The notes below the pieces were generated by a model. The model did not search any database. It saw nothing but the letters and a program-made list of their open reading frames with translations, and was not told the origin of the DNA. Shown piece after piece: positions 17,101 to 27,988 of a DNA stretch of 64,000 nt (positions are counted from its first letter, which is position 1; each line of letters opens with the position of its first letter). This DNA is from Algicoccus sp048820935 (GTDB lineage Bacteria > Pseudomonadota > Gammaproteobacteria > Burkholderiales > Burkholderiaceae_B), in the NCBI RefSeq assembly GCF_048820935.1, contig NZ_JBMERD010000003.1, forward strand, positions 62,001-126,000. The letters run 5' to 3'. The translations under genes were made by a program, and so were the position numbers.

Positions 17101-17866
17101 CAGACAACATGGAAATCGAGCCGCCCGTGATGTCTGCGTTATGGAAACTAATGATGTCTTCGGTTGTGCTTGCGCCCAGTATGTAGAGCAGTGGCAGATA
17201 ATGCTCTGGGGTCGGAACCGATAACATGGCGTCTTGACCCAGCGCGGGATAGTTGATTAGATGATCGTGCTCTCGACGCTCAATCAGAGTGGTGATGTTA
17301 TTTTGAAAACGTTGTGCCCAATCGTAGGGTTGGGCGGTCGCGTCTTTCCACTGATAGGCCTGTAAGTTGTGAATGATGTTGCCGCTACCAATTATTAAAA
17401 CCCCTTCATCGCGTAGTGTTTGCAGTTGTTGCCCAAGCTCATAGTGAAACGCCGGCGGCTGGGTGCGGTCGATGCTTAATTGCACAACAGGAATGTTTGC
17501 ATCAGGAAACATGTGACGCAGAATAGACCAAGTGCCATGATCTAAACCCCAGTCATGATCGGCGTGAATAGGCAGGGGGTTTAATAACGTTTGTATTCTG
17601 ACTGATAGTTCAGGATCACCGGGTGCGGGATACTGAACATTCAAGAGTGCCTGTGGAAAGCCGTAAAAATCATGAATGGTGCGAGGCGCTTGCATGGCCG
17701 TGACGGCGGTTCCAGCGGTGTACCAGTGCGCAGAGATCGCCAAAATGGCATGAGGCTGTGGTCGTTGTTTACCGAGCTCAACCCAAGTCTGTGACCACGG
17801 TTTGTTAGTGATGGCATTCATGGGGTTGCCGTGACCCAGAAATAGAACGGGCATGCGCGGATTCAT
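17078..17866 (-). CDS. ygiD: 4,5-DOPA-extradiol-dioxygenase family protein (YgiD type)
   Basis: 262 residues, the family length. Metal-ligand motifs of the class III extradiol dioxygenase fold are visible: FLGHGNPMN near residue 10, AISAHWY near 45 and GLDHGTWSIL near 107, with GSGNIIHNL near 160. In E. coli YgiD opens the ring of L-DOPA; other bacterial members are annotated only by similarity. A ribosome site (GGAAGGA) lies before the ATG. The 3' end overlaps the convergent LysR gene. Confidence 0.85.
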   Translation of the reverse strand: MNPRMPVLFLGHGNPMNAITNKPWSQTWVELGKQRPQPHAILAISAHWYTAGTAVTAMQAPRTIHDFYGFPQALLNVQYPAPGDPELSVRIQTLLNPLPIHADHDWGLDHGTWSILRHMFPDANIPVVQLSIDRTQPPAFHYELGQQLQTLRDEGVLIIGSGNIIHNLQAYQWKDATAQPYDWAQRFQNNITTLIERREHDHLINYPALGQDAMLSVPTPEHYLPLLYILGASTTEDIISFHNADITGGSISMLSVMFGNGA

Positions 17867-18016
17867 CAGAATTCCTTCCCTTGGTTGTGGTGCTTCATAC
17901 TTAGCCCCTAAAGTTAATCAGGCGAGGTTCGCAACCCGATGTAGACCGTGCTTTATGGTCAAAGTTCAGGTGATATCGTGGTTGCGAATGTATCTTGAAG
18001 AGATTGTTCGTGTTAA

Positions 18017-18038
18017 AATAATTGTCAGACAGATTATT
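18017..18038. promoter_or_regulatory. Near-palindrome with GTC-N-GAC core (GntR-type operator?)
   Basis: AATAAT and ATTATT flank GTCAGAC symmetrically over 22 bases, with two mismatched positions in each half. GTC-N-GAC palindromes are typical of FadR-subfamily GntR regulators. It lies 150 bases upstream of the YgiD gene and about 60 bases beyond the stop of the convergent YdjM-like gene; no GntR gene is in the window. Confidence 0.3.
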
Positions 18039-18095
18039 TCCAATCAAGATCAATCAAAGAGAAAGCGCAATCGGATGCTTAAATCTTGCTTGTGC

Positions 18096-19109
18096 TTAAC
18101 GGGGTGGGGGAATTAACTCTCCACGGATGCGTTGCTTTAACCAAGTGAACATGGCACTAATATCACCTTGTCGTCCAACTGCTTGTGGGGTTGGCAGAGC
18201 TTGAAAGGGTGAGCCACGCTCAGCCACCGCAAAAGAAAAGTTGTAATTTGGCTCTAGCCCCATGCGCAAATCGGTGATGACGAGTCGCCCTTGTTGGGTT
18301 TCATGCAATTTGTAAAAACCGTGACTAAAACGTCGAATGCGTTGTGCGCCATCGATCTGGGCTATTGCTGATTCATATTCTGCGCCACGATTAAATTCTT
18401 CAAATGCCATAGGTTCTGACTGATCACGCAGACCATAAAAGCCTTCGTAATAGTGTTTTTCATCCATGGCAACAACGCGCCAGAGCAACATGGAGAGTGG
18501 TGCGGGCGTCACTAAAATTCGATCAGGTTTGACTCCTTGCTGAGCGAGGCTTTTTAGCGCATGACGTTCAACGTATGTCTGTAAGCCAAGACCGATGAAT
18601 AACACTGCAACGCCTACGGATAGTCCCACGAGATTGGCTGTTTGTCCCTTGGGGTCGCCTCGGCGCATTAAAACGATGATTAGGCCGATCAGCCATGGCA
18701 GGGTGACGGCTGGGTCAATGATAAAAACGCTGTTCAATGCGAAGGGATAATCAGTAAAAGGCAATCCAAGTTGAGTGCCGTATACCGTAAATAAATCTAA
18801 CAAGGGGTGTGTGACGAGCGCAAGCCATAAGGCCAGCCACCACCAGCCTTGCTGAGCTTGTTCTCTATGGATTCTGGCCACTAACCAAGCAAATGGAATA
18901 GAAAATAGCGTCAGCCAAAATAAGGCGTGGCTTTCTGCACGGTGCAGCACCATGTTCAGGATGGGATCGCCGTGAGACAAAAAGACATCCAGATCAGGCA
19001 ATGTACCTGCAATGCCACCCCAGACGGCTGCTTTCCAGACAGCTGTACGCCGCTGCATGACTGCCACGGTGACTGAAGCACCTAGTACGATTTGGGTTAG
19101 AGAATCCAT
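18096..19109 (-). CDS. YdjM-family membrane-bound metal-dependent hydrolase
   Basis: 337 residues. The N-terminal half has the LexA-binding, inner-membrane-associated hydrolase pattern: MDSLTQIVLGASV, GGIAGTLPDLDVF, HRAESHALFW and ALVTHPLLDLFTVYG, with conserved Asp/His residues and at least four membrane segments. The C-terminal half after about residue 200 is soluble, probably periplasmic. No substrate is established for the family; a phospholipase-like role is suspected from the fold. It is monocistronic. Confidence 0.8.
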   Translation of the reverse strand: MDSLTQIVLGASVTVAVMQRRTAVWKAAVWGGIAGTLPDLDVFLSHGDPILNMVLHRAESHALFWLTLFSIPFAWLVARIHREQAQQGWWWLALWLALVTHPLLDLFTVYGTQLGLPFTDYPFALNSVFIIDPAVTLPWLIGLIIVLMRRGDPKGQTANLVGLSVGVAVLFIGLGLQTYVERHALKSLAQQGVKPDRILVTPAPLSMLLWRVVAMDEKHYYEGFYGLRDQSEPMAFEEFNRGAEYESAIAQIDGAQRIRRFSHGFYKLHETQQGRLVITDLRMGLEPNYNFSFAVAERGSPFQALPTPQAVGRQGDISAMFTWLKQRIRGELIPPPR

Positions 19110-19253
19110 TGTGATGCGCTATTTCCGTTGTGTTCAGAAGATTGGTGCGCCATGGTGGTTTATTTTAGCTCTATGGCAATTTCTGAGAGATTTGATTTCT
19201 GTATCGAACTGAGTTTGTGCCGACTAATGGATTGTAGAGTCAAAAGTTGGAAC

Positions 19254-19697
19254 TCAGGAAAGTGGATTGATTGGCACGCTTATTGTCTTTAATTGTTCTG
19301 TTTGCGTAGCGACTTCATCTGGGGTACAGGCTATGCGAACCGGCACACAGTAGATTTTTTCTAACGATTCGAGTGTGTGCTGTAATGTTTGTTTTGCACA
19401 GCTGCTGTCACACCTAAAAATGATGCTATGACAATGCGCATTAAAACTTTCTCGATGCGCGCTTAGCCATTGTGTCGTTTTGCTGTGTCCGATCACGTTG
19501 GTTGACTCAACAGCGCACGGCAACTGTTCGTAGATCAGCACAAAATCTTTTTTTGCAGTCATGAACGCTTCTATTTCAGATAACCAGCGATTGATTTGCG
19601 TACAAGGCTGTGGGATCTCGTATTCATGCGCTGCAGCTAAGCTTGAAATATCCAGGACCCCAGTGAGTCTGGGTAGTACAACGGCGTTTTCTAACAT
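19254..19697 (-). CDS. Hypothetical protein joined to the ABC exporter remnant
   Basis: A 147-codon ORF from the ATG at 19697. The same frame continues upstream into the ABC ATPase remnant without a stop, so it may be the tail of a fused pseudogene rather than a gene. I do not recognise it. It has scattered cysteines (CRDSSC-like FRCDSSCAK, KIYCVPVRIAC) and an alpha/beta look. There is no ribosome site before the ATG. GC content is like the host rather than the GC-rich island. Confidence 0.35.
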   Translation of the reverse strand: MLENAVVLPRLTGVLDISSLAAAHEYEIPQPCTQINRWLSEIEAFMTAKKDFVLIYEQLPCAVESTNVIGHSKTTQWLSAHRESFNAHCHSIIFRCDSSCAKQTLQHTLESLEKIYCVPVRIACTPDEVATQTEQLKTISVPINPLS

Positions 19698-19699
19698 GG

Positions 19700-20530
19700 C
19701 AATTGCGCCAACGATCAGTGCTTGAATGCCCTGCGGTGATCGGTCTAGTACGACCCCTAATTCAACTTGACGTGCGATGCGTTCAATCGTTTCGTCTGAA
19801 ACATTCGGATCGCCAAGGCGAATATTGTCTGCCAGCGTACCGGTTAGTACCGCTGCTTCCTGTGGCGCATAAGCGATATTTGCGGACAGATCGGCGTAAC
19901 GTAGACATGGTAGTGGTACCTCGCCCAGTAAAATGCGACCTTTTTTGGATCATCAAATCGCATGAGAAAACTGAGTAATGTGCTTTTTCCGCTGCCACTT
20001 GGTCCCGCAATCTGTACTTTTTCACCTGACAGAATTCGCGCGTTTATTGTTTTGTGGGCATGAGTGATTTCAATTTGCTGTAGTGATAGATCATAATTTT
20101 TGGGCTGCATCGCCTCTTTGTGATTGGGTTCCGGTAATGTCGGTGCATTCGTGATCTGTCGATAGTCATGCATGATCCCGCGCAGATCATTCAATCCCAG
20201 TGCTGCAAAAACCAGATCTCCCAAAGGTGCGCCGGCTCGGATCGTTAAAATCAATAGTGCCAATATCGTGGTTGAGGACTCTTGCGTTGTATAGGATATC
20301 CAAAGTGCGACTCCACCCAATGGAAAAACACTAATCAGCGTCGATATGAAGGTGGCGCTTGCGGCAGCCAGATTAGTGGTTTTTGATGTGCTTTCTTGCT
20401 TAAACCAAGCCTGATCAAGGCGTTCAAGTGCACGTTTAGATCCTGCGGCCGTCCGTAGTAATTCCATGTGGTTGATCAGTTCCATAGTCGCTTGTGCTTC
20501 GTTTTGGTCAACGGCGTGGCGCCCTGTATT
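19700..20530 (-). pseudogene. ABC exporter (permease-ATPase) remnant, 5'-truncated, frameshifted and internally deleted
   Basis: In frame from about 20530 the sequence reads as the last part of a type I ABC exporter: a cytoplasmic helix (QATMELINHMELLRTAAG), two membrane segments, a linker and Walker A GPSGSGKST. At about 19936-19942 a run of six A (minus strand) needs one more to keep frame; beyond it the correct frame resumes (KGRILLGE, then the Q-loop AYAPQEAAVLTGTLADNIRLGD). The signature, Walker B and H-loop are absent: after VVLDRSPQGIQ the text runs into unrelated sequence. The 5' end is lost at the join with the GC-rich membrane-fusion gene. Relatives of this layout often export siderophores or handle iron, but that is only a suggestion. 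Confidence 0.75.
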
Positions 20531-21290
20531 GAGGTTGCCCCAAAGCCAGCACTTCGAGGTTTTTCTCGTCCACGGGCACCAACAGCTCAGTGCCGCCATG
20601 GCGCGCAATCTCAAACAGGACACGGCCGGGCTGGACCAGATCGCCGGGCTCTACATTGCGGGTAAGCACCGTGCCAGCCACTTGCGCGCGAATCACGGTT
20701 TTAGCCAGTTGGGCCTCGGCACTGGCAACGCGGACGCGCGCGGCGGCTTCGTCGGCGCGGCCTTCCTCCAGCGAATACACAGCCAATCGCGCGCGCTCTG
20801 CCGCGGTGCGTGCCGCGATCTCAGCCTGCAGTGCCTGCTCCATTTCCTCGTGCGCGATGGCCCGCTGCTTAGACAGCACCCGACGGCGCTCGACTTCACG
20901 ACTGGCTTGAGCAAGCCGTGCCTGCGCTTCACGCAAGGCAGCTTGCGCCTGTGGTCGCGTCGATTCGTGCAGCGCCGTCAATGCTGAGCTTGCTTCCCGC
21001 AACATGGCCTCAAGGTCATCGGCGCGCAATACCGCAAGGATGTCGCCTGACTGCACCATGTCTCCTTCACGCACACGCCGCTCGACCACCACGCCGGTCA
21101 CAGAGCTGCCGATCTGTGCCCGTGACACTGTTGCCACACGGCCAGTTGCGACTACCGCTTGTACCAAGGGACGCTCGACAATTTCATAGCTTGCCAGGAT
21201 GGGCCCACGTATTTTTTGGACTGAGAGCCATACTAAGACACAGGCCACAAGCAAGCTGACGATCACAGGCCAAAACAATCTACGCGACAT
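20508..21290 (-). pseudogene. Membrane-fusion protein (HlyD/RND adaptor type), 3'-truncated
   Basis: About 245 family-like residues of a periplasmic adaptor: an N-terminal membrane anchor (residues 7-23), a lipoyl-like half (GSSVTGVVVERRVREGDMVQSGD), a long alpha-hairpin rich in Ala, Arg and Glu (about 95-195), and the second lipoyl half (AGTVLTRNVEPGDLVQPG). The beta-barrel and membrane-proximal domains are missing: after EVLALGQ the frame crosses into the ABC exporter remnant and stops after nine more codons. GC-rich, unlike the sequence on the other side of the join. It lies 64 bases downstream of thiC on the same strand. Confidence 0.8.
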
Positions 21291-21354
21291 CAGCGAATCC
21301 CCGGCATGGTTGACATACCGTGACTATGCTTCAACCAGATGGTCAGCATGCAGG

Positions 21355-23271
<1,917 letters not shown>

Positions 23272-23370
23272 TGATCACACCTTGATGTAATTCATCTCAG
23301 AAAAGCAAACAACAAAATGCTATAAAACAGAACTCAGCCTGTTATCGTTGATCTGGGATACACTCAAAAG

Positions 23371-23407
23371 CGGACATTTCTACTTGGGAGAAAACCGGAC
23401 ATTTCTA
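23371..23407 (+). repeat. Direct repeats resembling an IS21-family terminus
   Basis: CGGACATTTCTA occurs at 23371-23382 and again at 23396-23407, 25 bases apart. IS21-family elements carry such short repeated blocks at their ends. No istA or istB is present, so this would be a scar or solo end. It lies directly before the first LysR remnant. Confidence 0.4.
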
Positions 23408-23419
23408 TTTGGCCTTGAC

Positions 23420-23824
23420 ACCAGCTTGCGAGGCAGTTTGCGTATTGCGATATCTGATGGAGCGATCGATCTTCGACTATCGGAGTTTCTAGCACGCTGC
23501 CGGGCAGAAGAGCCGGACGTCGAGATTCGATTGTGTGAAGTTCCTTTGTCGGAACAATTGCGTGGGTTGCGGTCAGGAGATTTTGCGATTGGTTTCGCGC
23601 ATACAGCGGAGGTCGGAGAGGGTATTGTGGCTGAACCAATTTGGAGAGATCCGCTGATGGTCGCTGTGCCCGCCAGACACGAATTACTGATCCACAAACA
23701 AATCCCATTCCAGGAAATAGGAAATCATCTAGTTGATTTATGTGACCCCCTGGTGTTTGCCAAATCAAGGCCAATTGTCGTAATCTTCATGGTGGACGCC
23801 CTCCTGAGCAATTGTGATAGATAA
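23420..23824 (+). pseudogene. LysR effector-domain fragment (first of two)
   Basis: From about 23420 the frame reads as the start of a LysR substrate-binding domain (LRGSLRIAISDGAID, FLARCRAEEPDVEIRL, GDFAIGFAH, DPLMVAVPARHEL) and loses similarity after about 23750. There is no DNA-binding domain upstream; the preceding codons come from the IS21-like repeat. It ends where the second, related fragment begins. Not expected to be functional. Confidence 0.65.
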
Positions 23825-24488
23825 CACCCTCACTGTAAGGCACTTTGATGCCGTAGCCTTAGGTAGGGGCGTCCATACCATTGCTTACGTAGCACCGGGC
23901 GTACCGTCATCACAATTCTCGATGCTTCTCGCGCGGCAACGTGCAGAGGAGCCAGACATCTCCCTCACGTTTTTCGAGGTTGCAAGCGACGTCCTTCTTG
24001 ATGGGCTTCTTGCGGATCGCTACGACGTTGGGTTGACGCTTCAAGGGCATAGCGACCCGACCCTCAAAACGCAGCTCTTGTGGAAGGAGAACATGGCTGT
24101 CGCCATGTCGCCACAGTTCTATTTATCCGGCCAGGCAATGCTGACCATTGCCGACCTCCAAGGCTATCTCGTCTATCGCTGGCAGGCAGAGGCCTGTTCC
24201 CTGCTGGCTGAAAGGCTAACCTCCCTCCTGCCGGCAGACGAGAAGAGCATCGAGCAGGTAACCTCTTTCGAGATGATGGCGCTATGGGTTGCAGCCGGCT
24301 ATGGTATCGGGGTATCCGCGCAATCACGCATCGAGCGCGCTCATGGATGGGGGATTGCCATGCGACCGCTGAGCGATGGCCCCTATCGGATTGGAACGTA
24401 CCTACAGCGACCTTACAGGAAAACCAACCCAGTTGCCGAGCGCTTTGAACGTAGAGCGCTACAAATTGCCGGAGCAGGCTCAAGGTGA
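23814..24488 (+). CDS. LysR substrate-binding domain protein without DNA-binding domain (second of two)
   Basis: 224 residues from a GTG at 23814, covering a whole LysR effector domain (about residues 20-215) but no helix-turn-helix. The segment LLARQRAEEPDISLTFFEV parallels FLARCRAEEPDVEIRLCEV of the preceding fragment, so the two are paralogous. It lies tail to tail with the integrase gene. Effector-domain-only LysR relatives are found beside integrases of ICEclc-like elements; the role is unknown, and this one may also be decayed. Confidence 0.55.
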   Translation: MIDNTLTVRHFDAVALGRGVHTIAYVAPGVPSSQFSMLLARQRAEEPDISLTFFEVASDVLLDGLLADRYDVGLTLQGHSDPTLKTQLLWKENMAVAMSPQFYLSGQAMLTIADLQGYLVYRWQAEACSLLAERLTSLLPADEKSIEQVTSFEMMALWVAAGYGIGVSAQSRIERAHGWGIAMRPLSDGPYRIGTYLQRPYRKTNPVAERFERRALQIAGAGSR

Positions 24489-24541
24489 TTGTATCCGTAT
24501 GACCGGGAATTTCATTCCGGTCATACGCCGAAATGTGGTGA

Positions 24542-26486
24542 CTAGACCTCCTCAAGCACCACTGCGCTATTCATAAGCCTATGGACGCGCTGCCGTACAT
24601 CCTCGGGAATGGTCGGCGGGACAACGGCCCCGGGCACATCGGCTTGGTGTTGGTAGTCGCCCATGATGATCCGGATGACCGCAGGCACGTTGGTTGGCGT
24701 CACTGCATCAATGGCTGCGCGATCACCCAGATCAGGATCCGGCTGGGTCAGCAGCCGGTATAGGCCCCAAGGATCCGCGTGTGGACACTGTTTCATGAGC
24801 GCTTGGGCCAGCTTATGCTTGAGCGGCACAAGTTGCCAATCGGGAACCCGCTGCCCCCGGTTGCCCAGACTGATAGCCAGCAGCTTGCCGGCTTTCAGCT
24901 CGCGGTTGATCTGGTCTTTGGACTTCCCGGCCAGTTTGCCGAACAGCGGGACCGGCAGATTGTTCGGCGACTCATGGATGGTGAGTATTTCCTCTCGCTC
25001 GCGCTGGATGGCGGACACTTCTGGCTCCGGGGCATGCACCGGAGCCGGCGGCACCTGCGACAGCCGCTGGAACGTGATTCCGCCGCTGTTCGGCGTCACA
25101 ACGATGGGCGTGGCTACCACGGGCGGCACACCAGGGACAGCAGGCTCGGCCATCATGGGGACCGAGCCCACCACTTCCTTCACTTCTACCATCGCCGGCA
25201 CCCCGTCGATACGAATGGTCAGGTGAGCGCTCGCGGCTTCCACTTCGACCTGTTCAAGCAGGTCGAGGCGGTCGGCCCAGTCCTGCATCATGCGACGTCG
25301 TGGCTCCACGTACTTGGCGTGGTTGTAGGCCGAGCTGACCCTGTTGGGATCGGAGTGCGAAAGCTGTGCGTCCACCCAAATCTTCGGGTATCCGATCTCG
25401 TTGAGTGCGGTCGAAATGGTGCCGCGGATGCCGTGGCCGGTCAGGCGCCCCTCGTAGCCCATGAACTGCAAGGCCTTGTTGAGGGTGTTCTCGCTGATGC
25501 GCTTCTTGAGTTCGCTGCGGTGCGCCAGCAGGTACTTCTGTGCTGGCCGCATCACACCCAGCAGGTAGTGCACGACTTCGAGGGCCTGCACAGACAGGGG
25601 CACGATGTAGGGCGGGTACGTCCTGGGGGCGCTTGCCGGCCTTGCGCATCTCGTCCTGAAGCTGTTTGACGATCTGCGGCGGAATAATCCATATGCCGCG
25701 GTCGAGGTCGAATTGCTCAGGCTCAGCCAGCCGCAGCTCGCCCGTGCGCACCCCCGTCAGGAACAGCAGCCGGACGCCAAGCTGAGTTTGGTAGCCGCGG
25801 GGGTTGTAGCGCCGCAGCTTCTGAAGGAACTCGGGTAGCTCGGGCAAGTGGAGATAGGGGTTATGGGCCACTGGAGGCTTGGGTTCGGCCACCACGTCCA
25901 GGTCCGCGGCCGGGTTGATTTCCAGTCCCTCGGCGACAACCAGAGCATAGCGGAACATCTGGTTGAACCAGGTGCGAACCTTCTCGGCGGTGGTGAAAGC
26001 CTTGCGTTTCTCGATCGCCGCCAGCACGCCCAGGAGTTGGGGTCGGCGGATGTCGTAGATCGACATCTTTCCCAGGGTGGGCAGCACGTCCTTGTTGAAG
26101 ATGCGCAGGATCTGCGAAAGCGTGCTTTGACGGCCTTCCTTGAGTTCCTTGCGGCGATGCTCGACCCAGGCATCGAAGACGTTCTTGAAGGTGTATTCCC
26201 CTGCCAGCTTGGCGGCGTGTCGCCGCTGGTCGTGTTCGATTTGGGGATCAATGCCCTTGGCGAGTAGAACCTGGGCCTTGTCCCGCTCGGCGCGGGCCTC
26301 GCGCAGGCTGAGGGCGGGATAGCTGCCCAGGGACATGTGCTTTTGCTTGCCCAGCCAGCAGTAACGGAAGATCCATGACTTGCCGCCTGCGGCAGAGACC
26401 ATCAGGCTCAGGCAATCGTTGTCGTAGAGGGTGTAGCGTTTGCCGGCGGTCTTGGCCTGCCGGACGATCAGATCAGAGAGTGCCAT
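24542..26486 (-). pseudogene. int: IntB13-like tyrosine integrase, split by a frameshift, with long C-terminal extension
   Basis: About 648 codons in two frames. First frame, from the ATG at 26486 (MALSDLIVRQ): the DUF4102 arm-binding domain (YTLYDNDCLSLMVS), core-binding domain and catalytic Arg in TGVRTGELRL. Near 25618 one extra base (GAC-G-TAC instead of GAC-TAC) shifts the frame; the second frame continues YPPYIVPLSVQALEV, then HGIRG (catalytic His/Arg), LSHSDPN and the tyrosine in SSAYNHAKY. A further 230 residues follow, Pro/Val-rich and then a domain resembling MbcA/ParS/Xre antitoxin C-termini (LLTQPDPDLGDRAAIDAV). IntB13 of ICEclc is similarly long (657 residues) and also uses tRNA-Gly. 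As it stands the protein would be inactive unless frameshifting occurs. Confidence 0.8.
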
Positions 26487-26644
26487 TTCGAGGCTCCTAA
26501 GTGATGACTTAGGCCCTATGCTCGTCATGGTTCCCGCTCAGCTCCAGCAACTATCCGGAAGCCGCCTCACCCGTATTCCTGTGCCCAGATTGGCGCCTAA
26601 AAAAGGCTGGCTGTGGGTGGATTTCCGTGGCGCTCGCTGGAATG

Positions 26645-26670
26645 AAAAAAGGGGCCGAAGCCCCTCTTTT
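26645..26670 (-). terminator. Terminator of tRNA-Gly
   Basis: On the minus strand GGGGC-TTCG-GCCCC with a stable UUCG loop is followed by TTTTTT. It lies about 45 bases downstream of the tRNA and also separates it from the integrase gene. Confidence 0.85.
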
Positions 26671-26712
26671 CAACGACTTACAGACGTCGGTGGAAGTCTG
26701 TAGATCATAACT

Positions 26713-26730
26713 TGGAGCGGGAAACGAGTC
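26713..26730 (-). other. Probable integration site (3' end of tRNA-Gly)
   Basis: The last 18 bases of the tRNA, ending TTTCCCGCTCCA on the minus strand, correspond to the position used by IntB13-type integrases. The integrase lies on the tRNA 3' side, as expected. A matching second repeat was not found in the window. Confidence 0.5.
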
Positions 26731-26788
26731 TCGAACTCGCGACCTCAACCTTGGCAAGGTTGCGCTCTACCAACTGAGCTATTCCCGC
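26713..26788 (-). tRNA. tRNA-Gly (anticodon GCC)
   Basis: 76 bases on the minus strand with acceptor arms GCGGGAA/TTCCCGC, D-loop AGCTCAGTTGGTAGAGC, anticodon loop TTGCCAA (GCC), T-loop GTTCGAGAC and an encoded CCA. It marks the right edge of the foreign block. Confidence 0.97.
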
Positions 26789-26923
26789 GTAACACTCGAC
26801 AGTATAACCTATTTTCTAGATTTGTTACAAGCTTTATTTTTGTGGCCGCCGTTTTCGCAACACAACCAAAAAAAGAGTAACATCAACTGCGAAGAACGTA
26901 ACTTTAACACAAAATTATTTCTA

Positions 26924-27979
26924 ATGTCCAATTCGACAGAAAATTTGCCGCAAATTCACAACAAGCCCCTGCGTCACTCGGTTTCTATCCCAAATACCTT
27001 TGCCCTTAAAAGCCTGGCTTGCAATGCGCTTCTGATTGAAGAACGTGCTGATTTTGCACTGATTTCTGAGTATGCGCAGCAGCTGTCACCAGTCTATATT
27101 GTGGGCGGTGGGTCGAATTTGATCTTGCCGAACCAGCTCGGCGGTTTGGTGGTCTTGATGCGTCAACAAGATGTGCATTATTTGGGTGAGCAAGCTGCAC
27201 ATCACTACATCGATGTAGTCGCTGGTGAGGTATGGCACGATTGGGTGCTCTATGCTGAACAACAAGGTTGGCCGGGTTTAGAGAACTTGGCTTTGATTCC
27301 GGGGACGGTTGGTGCCGCTCCCGTTCAGAATATTGGCGCTTATGGTCTGGAAGTGGCTCAATTTATTGACAGTGTTGAAATCTGGGATATTGAGCAAGCT
27401 GTATTTCGGCGTTTGACCAGAGATGAATGCCAGTTTTCCTACCGAGATAGTGTGTTTAAAACGCCTCAAGGACAACAGTGGGTGATTGCATCTGTGCGTT
27501 TTGCGCTACCTGTGGATTGGCAACCCTGTTTGAATTACCCGGAATTACGTCGCGAGGTTTTGAGTTCACAGGGTGAAGAGACGCAGGTGCGTTCGAAGGA
27601 TATTCTTCAAGCAGTGATTGATATTCGCCGTCGCAAGTTGCCTGATCCGTCTCAAATACCGAATGCGGGTAGTTTTTTTAAGAATCCAATTGTGAGTGCT
27701 GCGCAATATGAAAGTTTGCTCAGCAGCAACCCACAACTTGTGGCGTATGAGCAGCCTTCCGGAGAGTACAAATTAGCGGCTGGCTGGCTCATCGATCAAT
27801 GTGGCTGGAAGGGGCGTGCGCTTGGAACTGTGCGTGTTCATCAAAACCAGGCTTTGGTCTTAACCAATACGGGCCATGCAAGTGCTTCTGATGTTGTGGC
27901 GATTGCACAAAAGATTCGTGCAGATGTTCAGGCCCGTTTTGGGGTGACGTTGGAGCAAGAACCCGTCAACTGGGCCTGA
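26924..27979 (+). CDS. murB: UDP-N-acetylenolpyruvoylglucosamine reductase
   Basis: 351 residues from the ATG at 26924 (MSNSTENLPQ); the frame is open to 26822 but there is no family similarity there. MurB reduces UDP-GlcNAc-enolpyruvate to UDP-MurNAc with NADPH in cell-wall synthesis. It is the type I (E. coli-like) enzyme: FAD loop VGGGSNLILP, GAAPVQNIGAYGLE, SYRDSVFK, and the catalytic region IPNAGSFFKNP with the active serine. It ends 9 bases before the dapB stop on the other strand. Confidence 0.95.
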   Translation: MSNSTENLPQIHNKPLRHSVSIPNTFALKSLACNALLIEERADFALISEYAQQLSPVYIVGGGSNLILPNQLGGLVVLMRQQDVHYLGEQAAHHYIDVVAGEVWHDWVLYAEQQGWPGLENLALIPGTVGAAPVQNIGAYGLEVAQFIDSVEIWDIEQAVFRRLTRDECQFSYRDSVFKTPQGQQWVIASVRFALPVDWQPCLNYPELRREVLSSQGEETQVRSKDILQAVIDIRRRKLPDPSQIPNAGSFFKNPIVSAAQYESLLSSNPQLVAYEQPSGEYKLAAGWLIDQCGWKGRALGTVRVHQNQALVLTNTGHASASDVVAIAQKIRADVQARFGVTLEQEPVNWA

Positions 27980-27988
27980 GAGCTGAAT

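Noticed and set aside
20400..20600. Left attachment repeat matching the tRNA-Gly 3' end
   Set aside because: I found no copy of the CGTTTCCCGCTCCA-type sequence here or elsewhere in the window, so the far att site appears lost.
23272..23345. TPP riboswitch before thiC
   Set aside because: Only CTGAGA and a loose TGATC-AATGCC are present on the minus strand; the leader is too short and the other conserved blocks are missing.
24779..25669. 296-codon plus-strand open frame
   Set aside because: It is antisense to the integrase, His- and Arg-rich low-information sequence caused by GC-rich codons.
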